Assembly: GCA_030145265.1 (NCBI GenBank)
Contig: JAQYWA010000163.1
Span: forward strand, 1 to 5,385
Source of the DNA: Desulfuromonas sp.
GTDB lineage: Bacteria > Desulfobacterota > Desulfuromonadia > Desulfuromonadales > Trichloromonadaceae
DNA length: 5,385 nucleotides
Direction: 5' to 3'
The notes under the pieces are model-generated. The model searched no databases, had not been told where the DNA came from, and worked only from the letters and a program-made list of their open reading frames with translations. The first letter of the stretch is position 1; the number at the start of each line of letters is the position of its first letter. Shown one piece after another: positions 5,135 through 5,385 of this stretch. A program made the position numbers and the translations under genes.

Positions 5135-5385
5135 ATGACCCTTCTCCACAACCAGATCTTCATTCTGCTGCTGATCATCGTCATCGGCGAACTGCTGGGC
5201 AAAGTGCGCCTGTGGAACCTCTCGCTCGGACCCTCGGCGATCATCTTCGTAGCCCTGGCCTTTGGCCATTTCGGCCTGACTCTCCCCGCGGGGATACAGA
5301 CTATCGGCCTGGCCATGTTCATCTACGCCGTCGGCCTGCAGGCCGGACCCGGCTTTACCAGTTCATTCCGTAGCCACGGCATCCC
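5135..5385 (+). CDS. N-terminal part of a putative AspT/YidE-type membrane transporter (cut by window edge)
   Basis: The first 83 codons begin MTLLHNQIFILLLIIVIGEL and include two or three hydrophobic segments (about 7-21, 33-48 and 53-68). The segment IGLAMFIYAVGLQAGPGF (57-74) matches the conserved G-L-A-F-Y-GLQ-GPGF block of the aspartate:alanine antiporter / YidE-YbjL family (Asp-Al_Ex domain). Members are inner-membrane proteins, some with central TrkA_C domains; most have unknown substrates, so I do not assign one. The ATG at 5135-5137 fits the family start, but no convincing Shine-Dalgarno precedes it. An in-frame TTG at 5120-5122 is the only upstream alternative before a stop at 5081-5083, and it has no ribosome site either. 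It is transcribed divergently from leuB. Confidence 0.8.
   Translation, partial: MTLLHNQIFILLLIIVIGELLGKVRLWNLSLGPSAIIFVALAFGHFGLTLPAGIQTIGLAMFIYAVGLQAGPGFTSSFRSHGI

Noticed and set aside
5092..5322. 76-residue minus-strand open frame at the right edge
   Set aside because: It is antisense to the transporter start, whose plus-strand reading has conserved family residues and membrane segments.

Overview
The window looks like chromosomal DNA from a moderately GC-rich Gram-negative bacterium. It most resembles the Desulfuromonadales (Geobacter, Desulfuromonas, Pelobacter relatives). This rests on recalled gene order (leuB, asd, truA, rplM, rpsI) and on intergenic repeats of the CACAGAGGCAC / ACGCAGAG type; no search was run, so the lineage is an inference. 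All complete genes lie on the minus strand, so transcription runs from right to left. One partial gene at the right edge is divergent.

Right to left: the plus-strand gene at 5135-5385 is the start of an AspT/YidE-type membrane transporter. A divergent intergenic region (4897-5134) separates it from leuB. That region holds a strong sigma70-type promoter for leuB, overlapped by a 23-bp palindrome that looks like an operator. leuB (3-isopropylmalate dehydrogenase, leucine synthesis) ends at a strong intrinsic terminator. Next comes a repeat-rich spacer, then asd (aspartate-semialdehyde dehydrogenase; lysine, threonine, methionine and cell-wall diaminopimelate precursors). A 137-bp element with inverted termini separates asd from ecfT.

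The left half is ecfT-truA-rplM-rpsI: an ECF-transporter T component, tRNA pseudouridine synthase A, and ribosomal proteins L13 and S9 (S9 cut by the edge). ecfT and truA abut with no spacer (TAA directly followed by ATG). rplM-rpsI has its own near-consensus promoter behind a terminator-like hairpin. The order ecfT-truA-rplM-rpsI is the one known from Firmicutes, but the ecfA ATPase genes that precede ecfT there are absent and asd takes their place.

I see no wholly new gene system. The least ordinary parts are between genes: the operator-like palindrome on the leuB promoter, a repeat family with inverted termini in both spacers around asd, reuse of the same repeat motif as the leuB terminator, an odd G8/hairpin/U7 segment ahead of asd, and an ECF T component without its ATPases.
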